Shown piece by piece: positions 5,565 to 7,901 of a stretch of 7,901 bases of DNA; position 1 is the first letter of the stretch; every line of letters starts with the position of its first letter. Where the stretch lies: contig CALMAV010000469.1 in the NCBI GenBank assembly GCA_937859895.1, positions 1 through 7,901 of the forward strand, given 5' to 3'. Made by a program: the position numbers and the translations under genes. The notes beneath the pieces were generated by a model. It made no database searches, had not been told where the DNA came from, and worked only from the letters and a program-made list of their open reading frames with translations. The stretch comes from an uncultured Bryobacterales bacterium. Lineage in GTDB: Bacteria; Acidobacteriota; Terriglobia; Bryobacterales; Bryobacteraceae.

Positions 5565-7901
5565 GTCTGGGCATCGGGAGAACTCACCTGCAGTGGGTGA
5601 AGCTGCAAGCCGAGACCCTTTAGCTGACCATCCTGGAACTTCAGGCTATTAAGAGTTCCGTTGAACACGACGGCAATATGGCTGTACTTCCCATAGCTCC
5701 CGCCATTTGCGTCCAGCTTCATCACAATTAGACCCGGAACCTGCGAAGTGCCCGTATTCAAGAAATGGAGATTGTTCTGCACTTCAGCCAGCGTCGCCAT
5801 GTGGAACAAGTCCGAGCTGCTTCGAATGCCGAGAAAGATCTGGAAAGCCGCGGCCGAGCTCGAGATTTCCGTCGGTGTTGGCGCTAGTGTCGGGTCGGCC
5901 AACAAGGGTTGCATAAACGACCACTGCGCCTGATTTACATTTCCCAGCGGAAGCCCAATGCCCCAGTTGTTTGATTCCTCGGCAAACAAGTTGCTGCTCC
6001 CAGGCCGGTCGCCCTGGTAGGCCCAGTTCACCTTGTTGAACCAATCACCCGAGTTATAGCTGCCGTTATCCATGTCTTTCGAGCGCAAGAGGTCATCGCC
6101 ACCGAAGAAAAAGGGCACGCCCTGGCCCAGAGCAATAAAGCTCATTGCTAATACCTGGCGTCGCGTGCGCATGGCAATCGAATCGCCCCCGGTTGCGGTA
6201 GTACCCGGCAGCGCAGTCTTCAGCTGAATCGCATCGAACAGCGGCTGGTTGTCATGAACCGAGCAATAGTTAACAGTCTCTAGCGGACTGGCGGCGTAAC
6301 CTGCTGGCTGTCCGCTGTACACCACGTCACTTCCTTTCACGGTCGATCCCGTACTATCCACAAAGGTAAAATCGCGCAGGCTCCCGGTCAGTCCAATACG
6401 GATCCAATCTGCTTGCAAGTTCAAATTGTTCTCTTGGTCTGCCAAGCTCTGCCCGAGTGTTGCAGTCGTATACAGACTCGGATCAGTGTAGAGTCCTGTC
6501 GCAAAACCTTGGTCGCGTTCTGAAGAAGCCGTAAAGATACTGCCCCCGCGGATGCCATCTCGAATCCGATCGTTAAACGTTCCGATCCCGTTGCCATACA
6601 GATTCACCTGCGTTGCGTTCACGCCGAGACCAGCAGTCTCCGGATTCTGAAAGCCCTCGCCATAAATGTAGATCTTCGATCCGTCCACCCCGTCGTTCTC
6701 AACCGTCAGTTGCTGCAAAGCTTGCTGAACATGCTGCATGTTCGAAACGAAATGCAGACTCATATCGTCGAAACGAAACCCATTGATCTTGTACTCGCGG
6801 GCCGCCAGCACGGTCGCATCAATCATCAGCTTTTCCATCATGCGATGCTCGCTCGCCGTGTCTGAGCAGCAACTCGCAGTCTCAACATTTCCATCTGCAT
6901 CCAGCCGCTGATAGTAGCCGGGCACCACTTGATCCAACACCGAGAAAGGATCCTCGCCGTTGGCAAACGTGTGATTGAACACCACATCCTGGACTACTCG
7001 CAGACCCGTCTTATGCAGCGAAGCCACCATTCGCCTGTACTCCTGAACCCGATTGTCGGGGTTGAAAGCGTACCCTCCATTCGGGGCCATGTAGTGCACA
7101 GGGTCGTATCCGAAGTTGTAACCATCAGAGCCTTGCACGGCTGTCACAGCCGCCTGTTGTGCCGTGCCGTCCGGCGGATTCGGTGACAGCCCTACTGGGT
7201 TCTGCCACTTTGACTTGTCCTCGTTAACGCTGCCGATGTGAAATGTCGGCATCAGATGAACAGCCTTCAAGCCGGCCTTGGCCAGCCGCTGCAGGTGAGT
7301 CATACCATTCGCAGCGTAATCGGTAAACGCCAGGTAAGTGCCACGATGCTCCTCCGGGACACTTGTATCGCCCACGCTGAACTCGCGCACATGCAACTCG
7401 ATTACCGAGAACTCATTCTTCGAACGGAGATACGGCGAGGAGCTGGCATCCCAACCCGGAGGCTTCGTCGAGTCGTCGTTCAAATCGGTGATGCGAGTCT
7501 TGACGCCATTCAGCGCCAGATCGACCGAATAGGGGTCAGTAACTACATTCTCAACCACCTGCTGCTGGCTTGGCACATACACCACTTCGTCGAATAAATA
7601 GTACTTGCCTTTCCAGGAGTTTTGCCCCTCAACGGTCCACACGCCGTTGGCCGCCGTCATAGGAATTGTTTGCACTGGCGTCGTATCGCCCTGCTGGTTA
7701 TAAAGCAGCAGCTTCACTGACTGCGCAGTCGGTGCCCAAACACTGATCGATAACTGGCCCTTTGCAAACACCGCTCCCAGCGCTCCCGGATAATAAAACA
7801 GGTCATCAAGCACGCCTGCGGTTTGCACACCGGTCACATATTGAAGGTTGCCGCTCGAATCAATCGCACTGATTACTACCTGTCCAGTTAAGGCCTGCTT
7901 C
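5486..7901 (-). CDS. pulA: Pullulanase-type alpha-1,6-glucosidase (GH13), 5' end outside window
   Basis: The frame stays open to the window edge: 21 further codons precede the GTG at 7837, so that GTG is internal. Residues here are numbered from it (783 in total). The enzyme hydrolyses alpha-1,6 branch points of starch, glycogen or pullulan. A CBM48-like module (about 20-125, with VWAPTAQSVKL 33-43) precedes the GH13 barrel. Conserved regions are DVVFNH (284-289), GFRFDDM (353-359) with nucleophile D357, YGEGF (392-396) with acid/base E394, and SVHDN (526-530) with D529. Also typical of pullulanases are CCSDTASEHRMMEKLM (323-338) and LLRSKDMDNGSYNSGDWFN (583-601). The end (about 605-783) fits the DUF3372 C-terminal domain. 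The pullulanase box reads YNFGYDP (240-246) where tryptophan is usual, and GFRFDDMSLH replaces the common GFRFDLMGHH. A signal peptide would be in the missing N-terminus. It is convergent with the Uma2 gene and functionally independent of it. Confidence 0.92.
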   Translation of the reverse strand, partial: KQALTGQVVISAIDSSGNLQYVTGVQTAGVLDDLFYYPGALGAVFAKGQLSISVWAPTAQSVKLLLYNQQGDTTPVQTIPMTAANGVWTVEGQNSWKGKYYLFDEVVYVPSQQQVVENVVTDPYSVDLALNGVKTRITDLNDDSTKPPGWDASSSPYLRSKNEFSVIELHVREFSVGDTSVPEEHRGTYLAFTDYAANGMTHLQRLAKAGLKAVHLMPTFHIGSVNEDKSKWQNPVGLSPNPPDGTAQQAAVTAVQGSDGYNFGYDPVHYMAPNGGYAFNPDNRVQEYRRMVASLHKTGLRVVQDVVFNHTFANGEDPFSVLDQVVPGYYQRLDADGNVETASCCSDTASEHRMMEKLMIDATVLAAREYKINGFRFDDMSLHFVSNMQHVQQALQQLTVENDGVDGSKIYIYGEGFQNPETAGLGVNATQVNLYGNGIGTFNDRIRDGIRGGSIFTASSERDQGFATGLYTDPSLYTTATLGQSLADQENNLNLQADWIRIGLTGSLRDFTFVDSTGSTVKGSDVVYSGQPAGYAASPLETVNYCSVHDNQPLFDAIQLKTALPGTTATGGDSIAMRTRRQVLAMSFIALGQGVPFFFGGDDLLRSKDMDNGSYNSGDWFNKVNWAYQGDRPGSSNLFAEESNNWGIGLPLGNVNQAQWSFMQPLLADPTLAPTPTEISSSAAAFQIFLGIRSSSDLFHMATLAEVQNNLHFLNTGTSQVPGLIVMKLDANGGSYGKYSHIAVVFNGTLNSLKFQDGQLKGLGLQLHPLQVSSPDAQTAASALDNTTGTATVAGLTTAVFVAR

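Noticed and set aside
7238..7597. 119-codon plus-strand frame antisense to the pullulanase
   Set aside because: It is antisense to the conserved CBM48/GH13 coding region, has arginine-rich shadow composition and no family signature.
7835..7837. GTG at 7837 as the start of the pullulanase
   Set aside because: The same frame continues without a stop to the window edge and the upstream codons read as plausible pullulanase sequence leading into the conserved GVQTAGVLDD stretch. The true start is outside the window.
1..7901. CRISPR array, transposase, integrase, tRNA or rRNA
   Set aside because: No regularly spaced repeats, terminal inverted repeats, recombinase motifs or RNA gene signatures were seen on either strand.

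Overview
The window most likely comes from an acidobacterium of the Terriglobia (Acidobacteriia) type. The clearest marker is the secreted protein at 3297-4775, which has the layout of the 'VWFA-related Acidobacterial domain' family. A hopanoid-type lipid glycosyltransferase, a Uma2-family protein and a secreted-type pullulanase fit the same group. Base composition looks moderately GC-rich throughout and no segment stands out as foreign. This assignment rests on family knowledge and was not tested by a search.

Layout: (1) 6-1841, minus strand, a complete membrane glycosyltransferase of the ArnT/PMT superfamily. (2) 1842-1980, a 139-bp divergent intergenic region with a candidate promoter for the rightward gene, a possible five-codon leader and small dyads at the leftward start. 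(3) 1981-3150, plus strand, a GT21/HpnI-like membrane glycosyltransferase. (4) 3297-4775, plus strand, a secreted VWFA-related protein of unknown function. (5) 4849-5397, plus strand, a Uma2-family (DUF820) nuclease-fold protein. (6) 5398-5485, a convergent gap with a 9-bp perfect inverted repeat. (7) 5486-7901, minus strand, a GH13 pullulanase-type alpha-1,6-glucosidase whose 5' end lies outside the window. No intergenic gap exceeds 150 bp. I saw no tRNA, rRNA, CRISPR array, insertion sequence or integrase.

Functional reading: the two divergent genes are both membrane glycosyltransferases that act on lipids or use lipid-linked sugars. They may belong to one envelope-lipid modification theme (hopanoid or lipid A-like), but no other hpn or arn gene is in view. 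The VWFA and Uma2 genes each belong to families expanded in this phylum and may simply be neighbours. The pullulanase is an independent, convergent starch/glycogen-debranching gene. I do not see a clear new multi-gene system. The best second looks are the divergent glycosyltransferase pair, the altered motifs in the pullulanase, and an imperfect 74-bp-period duplication across the pullulanase stop codon.
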